The notes under the pieces are model-generated. The model had not been told where the DNA came from and searched no databases. It saw only the letters and a list, made by a program, of their open reading frames with translations. From Pseudonectria foliicola (taxonomy: Eukaryota; Ascomycota; Sordariomycetes; Hypocreales; Nectriaceae), in the NCBI GenBank assembly GCA_003693505.1, contig QUZD01000016.1, positions 62,001 to 126,000 on the forward strand: a stretch of 64,000 nt of DNA. Reading direction: 5' to 3'. The position numbers and the translations under genes were made by a program. Shown piece by piece: positions 1-12,783 of the stretch (position 1 is the stretch's first letter; every line of letters begins with the position of its first letter).

Positions 1-653
1 AAAGCTAGACCTGGCCAGTTTTACAATAATTATTGTTGCTAGTGAGCCACAGGCACGCTTCACTCAGATAAAGCTAGCATCTTCTGCGCTAGCAAATGCA
101 AGGTAACAAGACGAAAGGGAAGACGCAGTGGCTGTGCAGATCACCCAATTGCAATCTTGGCTGGCTTATCAGAAGTTCAGAACAGTCCAATCTTGCCGAG
201 TAGAGATTGTCTCGGGATCGCCTTTGCGATAAACAACAGTCTTGATAACCTGGGGCCAAGCATGGCAGGCGTTAACGATGTAGAGGAGACCAGAAACCCC
301 CAAACCAGGACTCGACCTGCAACGGAGAGATGTGTTTGTATGGCAGGATTTGGGCAGAGGTATAATGCACATATGATGCCGATAGCTAAACGGCTGGGCT
401 ATCAAGACCTGTCTATCCAAGACGGCAGATATGAACCCTCAGAGATGTACCGGGCCAATGATTATCACCGCAATCTCAACAGTTTATCCGTCTACATATA
501 GTACTATGCAACTCCAACCAACCATAACACCATATGTAACGAAAGCTGCGCCTTCATAAAAGCCAATGTCAGCCCCTCCCAACATGAGTTTTTCCAGTAC
601 CCCATTCCCATATATCGAGAACATCGCGCGGAACTTGTTCTAGACAATCCAAC
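1..653. other. No gene recognised; upstream of sugar transporter
   Basis: No open frame here resembles a known protein and none has convincing splice continuation. The part nearest the transporter presumably holds its promoter and 5' leader, but I see no clear TATA box. Confidence 0.5.
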
Positions 654-2564
654 ATGACTTCCACTCAGAACCTGGGTGACCATGATCAGATGACGGACTC
701 TGCAAACGCCACACCTGAAGACATTACCGGTAAAAAGGAATTGAAGAGCATAGATGTGAAAGAACACGGTGAAAACAGCAGTATCGCCCACGGATCAATC
801 ACTAGCATTACCCATGATGCTGCGTTATGCGAAGGTATCAATCCAGAGTCATTCTGGGAGACTATCAGGACTTGGCCCTACGCGGCTATGTGGTCTTTGG
901 CGTTTACTACCCCTACAATCCTGTAAGCGGCTTTCCAACTAGCTACAGACTTCATTAAAGCAGCTCAAACTAATTGGAGAGACTAGCGTATCGTTTAGTC
1001 CGGCGTGGGTCGCTCAGCTTTACGCCATGCCCGCGTTCATGGCTCGATTCGGGCACGAGTACGATGGGCTGAAGATCATCTCAGCTCCGTGGCAGGCTGC
1101 GCTTTCTGCATCTGTCATGATTGGGCAGATAGTTGGGGCTCTCTTCATTGCGCTTCCTATGGTTAGTAGCTTCTGAGTGACGTCTTCCCGTGGTGGGTGA
1201 CTTCAGTAAGTTGACAACTCAACAGGAAAGGTTCGGCCGCAAGCCCTCCTATCTGTGTGCATTAGGCATGTCTGGTGCATTTGTTTTCATACAGTTCTTT
1301 GCTACATCACTTGCCATGACCGTTGTAGGGTCCATTCTTCTCGGTGGCTCCCTCGGGGGCTTCAGTGTTTTGTCGCTCACGTACGCTGTCGAAGTTGCCC
1401 CGTTTCGACTGCGGGGAGTTCTCACTGGGCTGTATAGTTTTGGTCTTGTGCTTGGCCCCCTCCTTGGTACCGCAGTAGGAGCTGCCGTCGTCAACATAAA
1501 GACGCAGTGGGCATACCGGATCGGGTATGGGGTCCAATGGATTTGGCCCGTCATCTTGGTCCCTTTGGTGCTAAGGGCGCCAGAGAGGTGAGATCCGAGG
1601 AGGAAACCCCTGGGAATCCCTGTACGCTGTTCAATCACTAATACCTTAGGGCTACTACTAGTCCAGTATGGCTGTTGCGGCACGGACGGGCAGACGATGC
1701 CGAGGCAGTCTTGCACAGACTCGTTGTTAAGAGCTACGATATACGTCCGCACGTGATTGCGATTGAAGAAGCCGATCAACAAGAGCAGCGCATCAACTTG
1801 TCTACAAGTTATGCAGAGATTTTCCAAGGAACCAACCGGCGACGGACACTGATTGCCTGCGTCTGTTACTCCACCATTATCACCACAGGGAACACGCTGG
1901 CTAACAGCGCCTCATACTTTATGCAATGCAAGTGTCGCCCAAGAGAAGCTTTGTTATATCGACGCAAAACTGACAGGCCGAGATAGTGGCGGGATTCGAT
2001 GCCAGTACAGCATTTAAGATGGCACTCGCATGCACCGCTGCGGCTTTGCTGGGAGCCTTTTTTAGCATTTGGTTTCTAGCTGCGTTCAATAGACGCAAGC
2101 TCTATCTATCTTCACATGCTTTTTCTACCCTGGTGCTTCTTGGAATTGGATTCCTACAGCTCGCTCCTAATTATTACCAGAGGCCCAACATCGTATGGGG
2201 CCAGGTCGTCCTCATGATGGTTTGGAACTTCTTATATGGCGCTGCCATTGGACCCATGTCGACAGCCATCATGAGCGAGGTTCCGACTGCCCGTCTCAGG
2301 TCAAAGACCATTGCGTTTGCAACCGTTGTGCAGATTGCCATGGTTCTGGTTGCTACCTTGACTTTTCCGTATTTGATTAATCCCGACCAAGCTCACCTAC
2401 AAGGCTACATTGGATTTATACAGGGAGGAAGCAGCCTATTCTTCACGATATGGATCTACTTTTTTACACCAGAGACTAACCGTCCTGTTGAAGAATTGGA
2501 CTACCTATTCAGGCACAAGGTTAGCACTCGACGTTTCACCAAGTATGCGATCTCAAACACATAG
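654..2564 (+). CDS. Sugar-porter MFS transporter (hexose/alpha-glucoside type)
   Basis: Plasma-membrane sugar:proton symporter of the major facilitator superfamily. Five exons fit one frame: 654-922, 987-1161, 1226-1587, 1650-1927 and 1987-2564, giving 553 aa, a normal length for the family. Visible landmarks are a hydrophilic N-terminus, a 'RFGRKPS' loop after TM2, 'PFRLRG' after TM4, 'PESPVWLLR'-like text before the central loop ('SPVWLLRHGR') and a 'PETNRP' motif near the end. The fourth intron (1928-1986) only restores the frame if its donor is GCAAGT, so it is a GC..AG intron. TM1 has the usual length but the common 'MEGYD' signature reads 'LVSFS'. Substrate cannot be told from sequence; the closest feel is to fungal maltose/alpha-glucoside permeases. 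The frame is intact, so I treat it as functional. Confidence 0.82.
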
Positions 2565-3198
2565 GCGCAGAGATCTTTGTCAAACAAAATCTGCAAAGAA
2601 AGGAAATCCTGACCAGCACCTCTGGTGTTGGTTGCCTTGTAATGGACAATGTGTGTACTGGTTTTGCAGTCTTCGATGGAGACACCCTGAGCAGCATGAC
2701 GTCATGCGAGACTGAACATTATGAGGTATCCTACCAGCAATGTACAGATTGAGGATACTGCTATATACACATTGATAACTGGCAAGCAAACTGCAGATGA
2801 AACCGCAGCCACCAATGTAGTAACAACTAGCAACAAGCAACGAACATGTTGGAGAGCAACAGAAAAACGTCGTTCCACGCTCAAGTGTATTCGCCTCTTC
2901 TTACTTAGTCATGTAATCTGGGGACATTCTCCGATCGGCCCGGAACGCCGTGATTTCCCCGAGCGCAAATCTGGGTGCCAGCCATGCGCTAACCACAATT
3001 CCCATCAATGCCCCCGTTGAGCTGGCCCCGGCTACCACGCACCTTGCAGGCGGGTTGCTAAGTAATTAATATCCCGGAGGAGGCTGTTCATTTTCTTCTT
3101 TCCTCCTTGCTAGTGTTTTGGGAGAAACACGAAGGAAGCGTCTAGTCTCTTCGGATCGGCCATCATTCATTCGCCTTGTGCCAGCCAGTCTCGAAGAG
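2565..3198. other. Intergenic; no gene recognised
   Basis: Transporter 3' flank and HPP-gene 5' flank. An open frame from 3118 continues into the HPP protein, but it has no ATG before 3199, so that part is probably leader. Confidence 0.5.
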
Positions 3199-3959
3199 AT
3201 GGGCTTCTCAACCAAGGATTCGCCGCCAGCATTTCGCTTCATCTCACGCTGGGCTGGCATTCGGACGCAGCCGCAGCAACCGTCACCACTCTACGTGATC
3301 CTTGCGTGGGCCTTTATCGGGTCGTTTTGCGGACTGGCTACACTGCAGGCCATCTTCGGCCATACCTCTTACTTTATCAACAAAGGAACGCCCTCCATCG
3401 TTGCCTCCTATGTAAGAAACCCAACCGAGGCAGAAATACCAGGGTCGCTGACAGCCTCTAGGGCGCGTCGGCCGTGCTATGCTTTGGTGTTGTTGAATCA
3501 CCTCTGGCACAGCCGCGATCCTTGATAGGTGGCCATTTCTTGAGTGCTCTCGTCGGCATCATCATGGCGCTCATTTTCAGCATACAGAATCTTCAACATG
3601 ACGATCCTACGCCCCGACTGAGTTGGCTTGCCTCTTCCTTGGCTACAGCCGTTGCCATAGTTGTCATGTTGGTCACCAAGACAACGCATCCCCCTGCAGG
3701 TGCCACGGCGCTTCTTCCCATCATCGATCCGACCATCAATCGGTTGAAATGGTACTTTCTCCCGGTTGTTTTGTTATCTTCGACGATGCTGGTGGCCGTT
3801 GCCATGGTCACAAACAATATCCAACGACGCTATCCAGCCTTTTGGTGGTCACCGGCGCCACCATCAAAGAAAGACTCTTCGCCACCGCCGCCTGCTCCCG
3901 CGCCTCCCGCTGCGGGTGACTTGGAGCAGGGCAACACGTCGGTACCGCACTCGAAGTAA
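3199..3959 (+). CDS. HPP-family integral membrane protein
   Basis: Membrane protein of the HPP family, named for a conserved His-Pro-Pro. Cyanobacterial and plastid members have been linked to nitrite transport; the fungal role is unknown. Two exons, 3199-3411 and 3462-3959, are joined in phase 0 and give 236 aa. The first in-frame ATG is at 3199. The signature 'TTHPPAGATALLP' lies in the second exon, flanked by about four hydrophobic segments ('VILAWAFIGSFCGLATLQ', 'LSALVGIIMALIF', 'ATAVAIVVMLV', 'VVLLSSTMLVAVAMV'). The C-terminus is a Pro/Ala-rich cytosolic tail. Splice borders are GTAAGA..CTCTAG with a 50 bp intron. Its neighbours suggest no shared pathway. Confidence 0.8.
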
Positions 3960-4425
3960 AAATGAACATAAAAACTAAAGGTCCGTTTTGGATCCTCATG
4001 GCTACCGGATGTCCTGCGAGTAGTTAGGACTTGAAAAGGAATCTCGAATTTTGTTTCAGCGGATTAGACAGCCTGCATCGAGAAAGCAAAGCAACACTAC
4101 CATTAGCCAAAGGCTTGGTATGCATCTAGCTTGACATACGACACCTAAAGGTCTATTGCACAAAGGACGGCTGGCAGGTCAAGCGTCCGTTCAATAATAA
4201 TGATTAGCCATTTCATTAGCTGGGGGGGAAGCGGGCAACACCATTGAAATGCAAGTCAGACGGAGTGAAGAATCTATTATATCGAACATAATTGCAATAC
4301 CAACATCCATCAAAACCAACTCGTAACCTACAACGCATCTGAGATGCCAAAACTCACACCACGACGAAGCTGTCATACCAAAATGGTCGCCCAGCCCATG
4401 ACCTGGCTTTGGTGTAAGAGAAGCC
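3960..4425. other. Intergenic between convergent genes
   Basis: Region between the ends of the HPP gene and the fasciclin gene. Probably 3' UTRs only; nothing else seen. Confidence 0.5.
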
Positions 4426-5826
4426 CTACAGCTCACCGGCCCATCCCTGACCAGTTTTCTCTTCAACATAATCTGCCAAAAGCTCCTTCAGGCTTTCCAC
4501 GTCATCCTCCCCAGTCTTCTGCTCATTTGTCTCGTGTTTCTTCGGTGGCGGCATCGGAACACTGCTCACGACTTGAATAACACCGTTCTTCGCGATACCG
4601 TCTTCGAAACCAACGTCGGCGGCGCCATTCACGGTCATGGAGATCCAACCTCCTAGGCGATGGATATCCACGCCTATGCCTTTCTCAAGCAAGGTAGGAA
4701 GTTCGTAATGTACATGCTCGCCTTGCGCATGGAGCTTGTCGGCCGCCTTGTGCTGATCCTGCTTGTCCTTGAGGTAGTAGATCTCATCGCTATAAAGAGT
4801 CGTATTGGCGACAATCTGATACTTCAGTAAGGCCTTGAGATACTTCTTTCCTTCATCGGTATTGAACAAGAAGGCATTCGTTCGAGGGCCTAGACGCGCC
4901 CAGGCGGAATTGGAAGGGGCAAAAACGGTGCTGCCAAGCATCTTGATGTTGTGAATGTAATCGACAAAGTCCGTCTTTTCGTAAGCCAGTAGGAGAGTCG
5001 AGAATTGAGAGGGGAATAGACTGAGCTCTCTTCCTACCATGGCCGGGGGGAGGAGTATCTTATCGACAGCGTGAATAACACCGTTTTTGGCTTTCTAAAT
5101 CGCAGACGATGCAGTTAGTAAATTGTCCACGGTGAAAAACAATGCGGACTAAAGCAATAGACTCACAATATCAACTGCAACCACCTTGCTGTAAACATTC
5201 ACCCTAACACCAAAGAGTCCAACTCTAGTCCGCAGCCTTTGCGGGTAGTCGTCAAGGAAGGACTCATTCAAAGCCGTGGGAAGCGTGTGAGTGGAGAGAA
5301 TCTTGCGAGCTGGGTAGTCGCCGATCCCAACATGATATTCTAAAAGGGCGTTCAAAAATTCCTTGCTGGGCTTCTTGTGATGATCGGGAACATGCTCGAA
5401 TGCCTTATCAATCGGGGCGAATAAGGTGAGGGTAGACTCGGTGTCATTAAGCAGCTTCACTAGGGATTCGGACTTGTCGACAAGCTTAGAAAAGTTGGTG
5501 GTAGCTTTGCTGCTCGAGATGATTTCGTAGATGGTGTAGTCTGAGTAATCATGCTCCTTCAGATCAAGGTCAAGCCCGAGGGAATTCAGATCGACCTCGG
5601 ACTTTTGAATCAAATCGTCCACAGCAGACTTTGAAAATTCCTTGATGCTTTCAATGCCCTGGCTTATTTCTGTGGATACCTCTTCAGCTGCATTGTCGAA
5701 TAGCGTGCGTAATTTTGACGAAGACCGTCCTAGAAATGATTCATGAAGGGACTCGCCAACTTCCGGGATGGATAATCCTCGCACGGCCACCGCCGAAACG
5801 AGCAAATTCAAGGTCAAATGTCTCAT
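4426..5826 (-). CDS. Secreted fasciclin (FAS1) protein with two FAS1 domains
   Basis: Cell-surface or secreted adhesion-type protein. Exons 5826-5167 and 5094-4426 (intron 72 bp, GTGAGT..TTTAG) join in phase 0 to give 442 aa. The chosen ATG at 5826 starts a signal-peptide-like sequence ('MRHLTLNLLVSAVAVRG'). A charged linker follows, then FAS1 domain 1 (about residues 110-235) with 'TLTLFAPIDKAFE', 'LLEYHV' and 'NGVIHAVDKILLPP'. FAS1 domain 2 (about 245-400) has 'STVFAPSNSAWARLG' and 'NGVIQVVSSVPMPPP'. The tail is acidic and has no clear GPI hydrophobic end. FAS1 proteins in fungi are linked to adhesion and wall architecture; the ligand cannot be inferred. Confidence 0.85.
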
Positions 5827-7682
5827 GGTGATATAATCAGTGTTTGGAATCCCGGCAGTAGGACACACTGGTGGTTGAAGAGAAGATGGAACAATGAATA
5901 CAAGGGTATAAAGGAAACTTTATACAGCATCCTACATGGCACCACGCATCATGCAATCAGGCTTACAAATGCGGGATATGAGCGGCCGGGCGAATCGGAT
6001 ACGCGTCAACTGTGTCGTCCACGTCATTCTCAGTGCAGTAACGTTAGTCCATAATACAAGCTACCGACCGGGCCGTACGGTAGTCTACCGTATTCGCATA
6101 CCTACTTAGCTAACTACCCCGCAAAACACATCTATTTGTACAAAGTCGATTCATAGTGCTGCTAGCCGCAACCTACTGGGATTAGGCTGCAGTCCCTTGA
6201 CGCGTAGGGTATGCGTCTGCGTTGGTCTTGGAGAGAGAGCGTCAGTTCTTAGAGCCTCAGCTGAGAAGTTGCAGGCTAGAACAAGCAGGACTATTGCTCC
6301 TCGCGCTCACTTCAAGGCGACTTGGAGCAGCTACATTTGAGGATATCGTATAGTGCGTCGATCAGCATGCTAACTGTGCTTTGGCATGTAACTTGCACTG
6401 CCACGTCTGCGTCTTAAGCCAGCAACATCTTCGACGTCCTCAATTGACAACTTCTCTACTTCTATTTCCCGCAGCGATTTGACTTTGAGTTTTTAGCTCG
6501 AATCATAGATCGATCGCAGACTCCGCGACTAGGCGAGCCAGTATAGGGAGCTCTCGGAGGGATATCTTGGGGATATTCTCTGTCTGCTTAACCCTCAACC
6601 ATGTGGTTCAAGACCATCACTGTCCAGCAAAGTATGGACGCTGATCTGTCTACTTTGCGATGTTCACCCTACTATAATCCAACGTAACATACTCCGATTC
6701 GCCTCCAAAAACTATACGGTACACGTGGATCTGCCATTTAATTACCACATAGTCTTTCACTCAGAGCAGCCTGCACCTTGAAACCACGCCGGAATCAACG
6801 TTACTCTGGACAAGTACTCCTCACTAATATCGAACCGTAACAAGCCAAAGTAGTGGCAATGTCTGGGTTTTATTTGCCCCCGTAAAGGCTACAGTAGTAT
6901 GGGACGCAATATGGCTGGAGCTAGCATCTACACCTATATCGAGGGCATGATCGTACTGGACAGGCACGAAATGTTTCACATTCCAACTGCAATGCAATTA
7001 TACTCATCACCTATACAAACTACCACTGCCTAATATGCATTGAACTAGCAGACACAGAGAGAGGCCAAGCGGAGAGCATGCTTCTGACCTTGTACTCGGA
7101 AGTCGGGGTTCATGATCCTCCTTCGGCTTCACTTAGCCCTTGAGTTTTGGACCTGGGGAGCCTGGGTGTTGGCTTCCAGACTATCTTCATACTTCTTGAT
7201 GTCCTCTGCCCGGGACACATTCTCGAACAGTTTTGGTATTGTATCCCGCAGTATATTCAGGCAGCTGCACCATGCCATCACCCAGCCCGTGGCAGTTGGA
7301 CGAAAGACAATCTTCAGAATCGACAGGGATCCTTGGCGTTGGCTAGATGATATTTATACCCTCACAAAGAGCAACAACTTGCCCTGTTCTCGACGCTTTT
7401 CCCTTGGACTGAAGCCGAGGCAGAGGGTACTACGCCAGTTATACCCTGCTGGACGCGGACATATGTGCCTGAACAGTTAGCAATGGAGCTCATATTTCGA
7501 CATACAGATCGCCTGAAGGAGTAGGGAAAATGTACTAGAAGGTCTTGTATGCGCCTTGAGGATATACAATTATGAGGACTCATTGGAGTTATTCTTGAGA
7601 ATCTACCATCTAATACCCAGGTCTAATTGACTTTGTATCTCATCAAAAAAAAAACCCCCATCCGACGGAAGCCTTTAACGGC
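5827..7682. other. Gene-free stretch
   Basis: About 1.9 kb without a believable coding frame on either strand; short open frames (for example 7112-7480) have no family resemblance. It contains the promoter side of the fasciclin gene and the 3' side of the aldehyde dehydrogenase. A run of ten or more A at about 7645 lies just beyond the dehydrogenase stop. Confidence 0.5.
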
Positions 7683-9315
7683 TTAAGAGTGCTTGACCCA
7701 GTATGCTTGGGCGTTGCACCAGCCCTTCAAGCCAACCTCACCCCAGTCCATGCCAAGACCGCTGTGCTTGTGTCCACCAAAGGGCACGTTGGGAGCAACC
7801 TCGAAGTGGGTGTTGACCCAAATGCTTCCCGCCTCCAGCTGCTCGGCCATTCGCTGGGCGCGAGGCACATCCTTCGCCCAGACCGAGGCACCAAGGCCGT
7901 TCTTGGTAGAGTTGGCGCGGAGGATGACATCCTCCTCGTCCTTCCACTTAAGCACGGGCACAATGGGGCCGAATGACTCCTGAACCACGACCTGAGAGTC
8001 CTCAGGAGGGTTGTCGACAATGGTGGGCGTAAGGAAGTAGCCCTTGCCATCCTTGGTTTCCGCATTACCTCGCAGCGTCGTCTTCCAGCCCTCCTCGTCA
8101 ATCTTGGAGTACAGGTCCTTTAGCTTGTTGAACTGCATGCTGTTCTGAATAGGTCCCGAGAAAGCCTCGGCGTCGGTGTGGTGGCCAATCTTGTACTGCT
8201 TGACGGTATCGACCAGAGCGGCCATGAACTTGTCATAGATGTTCTCGTGTACGTAGAGTCGCTCGATGTTCATGCAGACTTGTCCCGAGTTGACGAAGCT
8301 GAGGAAAGCAATCTAAGAAAGGGGATAGTTAGCTCCATCTCTAGCCCACTCTTGCGCGTATCGGGAGGGATATGGGAAACTTACCTTGGGCACGACCTTC
8401 TCAATGTCCACATCGTCGCACACAATGGCGCAGTCGTTGCCACCGAGCTCCAGGGTGCATCGCTTGAGAGTAGCAGCGGAAGCAGCCATGATCTTCTTTC
8501 CGGTTCCAGTAGAGCCGGTGAAGCTCACCTTCGCCACGTCAGGGTGGTTGGTGAGCATCGGGCCGAGGTCATCGCCTCCGCTGAGTGCCTGGAAAACACC
8601 TGGCGGGAGCACCTTGGCGCCAATCTCAGCCAGCTTCAGGGCCGAGTAAGGCGAGTAGGGCGAAGGCTTCCAGATGAAGGTGTTGCCTGCAAGAAGGGCA
8701 GGGACCAGCTTGCCAACTCCCAGAGCAAGGGGGAAGTTCCAAGGAACGATGCCTACTCCAACGCCAAGAGGAACATAGCGGACAATGGCGGTTCGCTACG
8801 GAAAGTCAGCAAGTCAATATTGGCAATTTCCTGAGCGCAGCTAGTACGTACATCCTCGTTGTCCTCGGGCTTCTCCTCTTTCAAGCGCAGCTTGAGGGTC
8901 TCGCGGGCCAGGCCCATGGTGAGAAACAGCTCAAAGCCACCAGCCTGCGGTGGCTTGCCCGCCTCCTTTCCAAGCAGCTCGACAAAGTCCTGCGTGTTGG
9001 CCTCGATGGCATCGGCAAACTTGGTAAGGTATTCTGCTCGCTCATCTTGCGATAGTTTGCGCCAAGACTGAAACGCGACACGGCCGGCGCTTACAGCCTT
9101 GTCGACATCTTCCTGACTTGAGACGGGAGACTCCCACAGGGGCTCCTCGGTGCTAGGGCAGACGGCTCTTCGAGTTTCGGCAGTTGGCGCCTGCTTGTTG
9201 TTGACGATGTTTTGGAAAGTCTACAGTTTGCAATTGTAAGAAACGGCCAAGTCTACCATTTTCAGCATTGTAAGCTTACTTCGAAAGAAACCTTGTAATC
9301 GGGCGTGGGAGACAT
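7683..9315 (-). CDS. NAD(P)-dependent aldehyde dehydrogenase
   Basis: Oxidises an aldehyde to its acid in the ALDH superfamily; the substrate is unknown, with a general similarity to fungal semialdehyde/aromatic-aldehyde enzymes. Four exons (9315-9280, 9220-8852, 8795-8385, 8312-7683) join in phase 0 to give 481 aa, a standard ALDH length. Motifs visible are 'VPWNFPLA' (cofactor site), 'FTGSTGTGKKI' (Rossmann turn), general base Glu about 251 in 'LELGGND', catalytic Cys about 285 in 'NSGQVCMN', and 'ESFGPIVPV' near the C-terminus. No signal peptide, so cytosolic. Neighbours do not suggest an operon-like context. Confidence 0.93.
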
Positions 9316-11275
9316 GATGAATGGATGGATGGTTCGGTTGATTGGTCCAGGTCGGAGTATTCGGTGTAGCAAGAAAAAGAAAGGATACAGAAACGACGGC
9401 AGTTGAACCCCTACTTGTTTGATAGAGAAATGCCAGCACTGACCGTTTGATTCGATTCCAAGGGGGCCCCAATACGTGTCAATGAAGAGGAGCCAAGCAA
9501 CCGGGGCCGAATCCTTCCGACAACGCATTCGCGTTTCTACGGATTACCCAACAACCAACAACGCTCTTTTGCGGCAGACAGTCGTGCACCGCCGATTCCA
9601 GTTTGGTCTCCGCACTCACCTCGCATGGATGCGACGATATCCCGGTGATGTTGGCCGCGCTGCGTTACACTGCAGGTCTGTAGTCCCCTAGTCCCTGTGA
9701 CATGATCCTTGGCCACAACGTCCCTGCAAGACGACATGATGTGGTCAATAAGGAAGGTGGGTAATGGCCGTGTCTGCGAGAAAGCAGGCCGATCATCAAT
9801 CACCTCGGCTCGGTACTTTTCGTCGCCTCCATTGAGCTCGACCCGCTGCTGTCGGCATTTGCCTCGCAGGCGTCGTGTTCACAGACGGGCTGGCAGGGTA
9901 ACATTTGATTTGGAAGAGAAACACTAGCTGCTCCATTTCGAGCCCAAGTCAGAATATTAACCCAAGTTAACCACCACTGAATCCCCCATGTCTGTACAGA
10001 GGGGCGAAGCTTGGGTCGCAATGGTGGAGACGCAAGTGGCCGGCCGGAAAAGAATGGCGACGCTCCGTGCTGCTAGCTGTGAAAATCCTCGGCGACTATG
10101 GAGCACATATCGGCACCTACCCCTGCCTGGAGATGGACGGTGGACTGCTTCAGGGTCGCTTATTTGTCGACTTTTGCTTGCCCGGGAGATTTGCACAAGT
10201 CCAGTCTCCGATTTCCACGAATGCCTGCGGTCAGGGGCAACGCGGCATTTCGGCTCTCCACCATGATCCCTGCCTGTCTGTCTCACACACTTTCGATTTC
10301 GCTGATTGTCACGATTGTTTCCTCGAGGCAAGGCCGTTCCTGGCGCAAGTCAGACTATTCTACCCTGGGCGTTGGCTGATATTATGTATTTGGCAAGGTA
10401 TCGTTCCTCGGCCCCCGGCAATCTCGGTGCAACGCTAACGAGTTGACAGCCGTAGTTTCACATGGGGGTTTCTTCTTTTTCTTGGTACCGACACCAAGGT
10501 TCGTCAAACCTTGCGATCGATGGCTGCTGACCGGGCATTGCTTCCTCTGCTGCAAGCATTTATGCTCCTCATCCAGGGTCTGAAGTGGGATGAGTTATGT
10601 AGAGCCCACGAGCATCCCCACACAGCAATGCAATGCACGCATTTGGGAGGCCGAGGACTGGTCTACGAGAGAACAAGGTGGGGGAGCAGGGGAAAGAATG
10701 AGAATACGACGCAGTCTACAGATTATGGATTACGGGTACATGCCGATACCACACCACCGCATGCTTGCCCGCTCCAAGCTGCTCAAGCTCATTCCCCCTG
10801 ATGTTACCAGACATACGGAGTAAGTATTCTCTATTATATCTTATGAACTGTTCCTGCATGGCGTGGGCAGACCAACATAAAAATCCCATGTATATGTGTG
10901 CCATCCTATTCTTGGCTCCTTGGCTGCCGCCCTCCGCCTCGTTGCTCCTTGTCCAGGGCTCTCCATTGCCACGCTCATCTTCGCCGATTTCTCTCTGATG
11001 CCCTTTCCGGGGAATGATCCGTCAGGCAGGGGATGCACCTCACTAGTAACATCATTCCGCTCTTGCGCAAGGTTTCATTCTTCTCAGTACCACGCTATAT
11101 CACTGCCCCTGAGCTGGAGTGCTTTTTCGTTTTCCACCCAGCTTTCCGTCTTCTGAATTAGCATAATTACCGTATCAACTGGAACGCTTCTAGAAACTGG
11201 ATTTTGGCCTTTGTTGTTCGACCGACTTTATCTGCCTGTGGCTTTCAAACTGCAAGTCTGCGAAAGAAGAAAACC
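9316..11275. other. Gene-free stretch
   Basis: About 2 kb between the divergent aldehyde dehydrogenase and receptor genes. Several open frames of 70-124 codons overlap one another on both strands, none with recognisable domains. Taken as long promoters with chance frames. Confidence 0.5.
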
Positions 11276-12783
11276 ATGGGCGCTTCTTCAGCCCTTGTCG
11301 AAACATGGTGCCTGTATAGTGTTGGATCGCTCATCATTTTTGCGAGAATCTTTTGTCGCTGGCGTGCAATCGGATTTCGCGGCTTCAAACCAGATGACTA
11401 CATCATCTGGCTATCATGGGTGAGTAGTCTTGCCCTTCCATGCTCAGACTGCCGAAGCTTATTCGATGTGTTTCCAGATCACCTACACCGTCATGACGGT
11501 AGCTGCACATATTGTCGGTGGCCTAGGCGACCTCCATGCGTTGACATTGGAGCAGCGCAAGAACCTTACGGAGAAGGAAGCCAAGGCATACATCTACGGA
11601 ACGCAATGGTTCTGCGCCGGCGTTGCGACTTACGTGCTGTTCATCTGGACCCTTAAACTCAACATGCTTTTCCTCTACCAGCGCGTTGTACGAGGGTTGT
11701 GGGTGGAGAAGTTTATCAAGCCATTAATGTTCTTGGTTTGTGCGACTTTTGTTACCATCGTTTTGATCATGTTTTGCGCATGTCGTCCCTATAATCGCAT
11801 GTGGATCATCTATCCTGATCAAGGAGGTGTGTTTTTCTTCAACTGCTTGTCACAAAGGGTCGCTAATGTTTGTTGGTCCAGCCATCTGCCAACCTCAATC
11901 CATCCTCAATATGGTACCAGCTTTGGTCATGAACATCATAACAGACCTGTTGATCATGGCTATACCCGCACCGGTCGTTGTACCGCTCAAGACGACATTG
12001 GCTAGACGTATTGGTCTTTTGATGCTCTTTGGCGCAGGGTTCTTCATCATGATCGCTGCGATCCTAAGAGTTACAATGGTCCTCGTGGTAAGTTGGCTCA
12101 GACAATTCTATTTTACGTCGCGATCCATGTTTCTATCCGGCTACTCTAACACGAACGATTTTCAGGCAAAAAACGGTGCCACGGCAGCTATCTGGTCATG
12201 TCGAGAGGATTTTGTCGCCATCGTGGTCGGACAGGCCATTCTCATTCGCCCCATGCTCAACGCCAGCTTTTGGACCAGAAACTACTCCGGAGGCGACAAA
12301 GGCTATTCATCCGGACCTTCGAAATACAGTGGCAACGTCGGTGCGTCGTTTGAGATGGGTGCAAAGCGAAGCCACAGGGCCAAGGACCCCTTTAGCGTCA
12401 CGGCCGCTTTAGCGACAGTACAAGGAGAAGAAGGCGGATCAACAGAAGACATTATCAAACGATCCGGAAACGGACCGGACGGAACAAGAAGCAACTCGAG
12501 GGAGCACTCGCCCTCGTCATCTAGAGACTTAGAGGCGGGTCCTCTCAAAAGCGGCAATAGGATGGTCATCCATGTGAGCAAGCAAGTTCGTGTCGAAAAA
12601 GAGGAGTGCGATGGCTCTCCTAAGCAGCCGTATCTTCCAGGCCACTACTTGCCAAACAATGGCGATGACTGGCGAAACCCGCAGCACCTAGGCGCTGGGT
12701 ACCAGGTGGAACATCAGTCCGACATGGAATACGGGAGCCGGCACAAAATGTCGAGTGAGGAAACACAAATACGGCGTAATTGA
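11276..12783 (+). CDS. Pth11-like / rhodopsin-fold fungal membrane receptor (copy 1)
   Basis: Seven-helix integral membrane protein of the large fungal Pth11-related group (conserved 'rhodopsin' domain), thought to sense surface or host cues. No CFEM domain precedes the helices. Four exons (11276-11419, 11478-11826, 11882-12087, 12166-12783) give 438 aa. Typical features are 'DDYIIWLSW' at the end of TM2, 'WTLKLNMLFLYQRV' in TM4, 'DLLIMAIPAP' in TM6, 'RRIGLLMLFGAG', 'AAILRVTMVL', and 'IWSCREDFVAIVVGQAILIRP' before the cytosolic tail. The roughly 150-residue hydrophilic tail is Ser/Gly-rich. A paralogue with the same first two intron positions lies at 25935, and both copies are followed by a convergent small secreted-protein gene. 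Confidence 0.85.

Noticed and set aside
157..501. 114-codon open frame at the left edge
   Set aside because: No motif, overlapped by an antisense frame, and no splice continuation.
1249..1827. 192-codon open frame antisense to the sugar transporter
   Set aside because: Antisense shadow that runs through an intron; no family features.
8178..8834. 218-codon open frame antisense to the aldehyde dehydrogenase
   Set aside because: It lies opposite a gene with all catalytic residues and clean introns, and its translation shows no domain; it is a by-product of codon bias.
10067..10438. 123-codon frame, with overlapping frames on both strands around 10 kb
   Set aside because: Compositional noise in a long promoter region; nothing recognisable in any frame.
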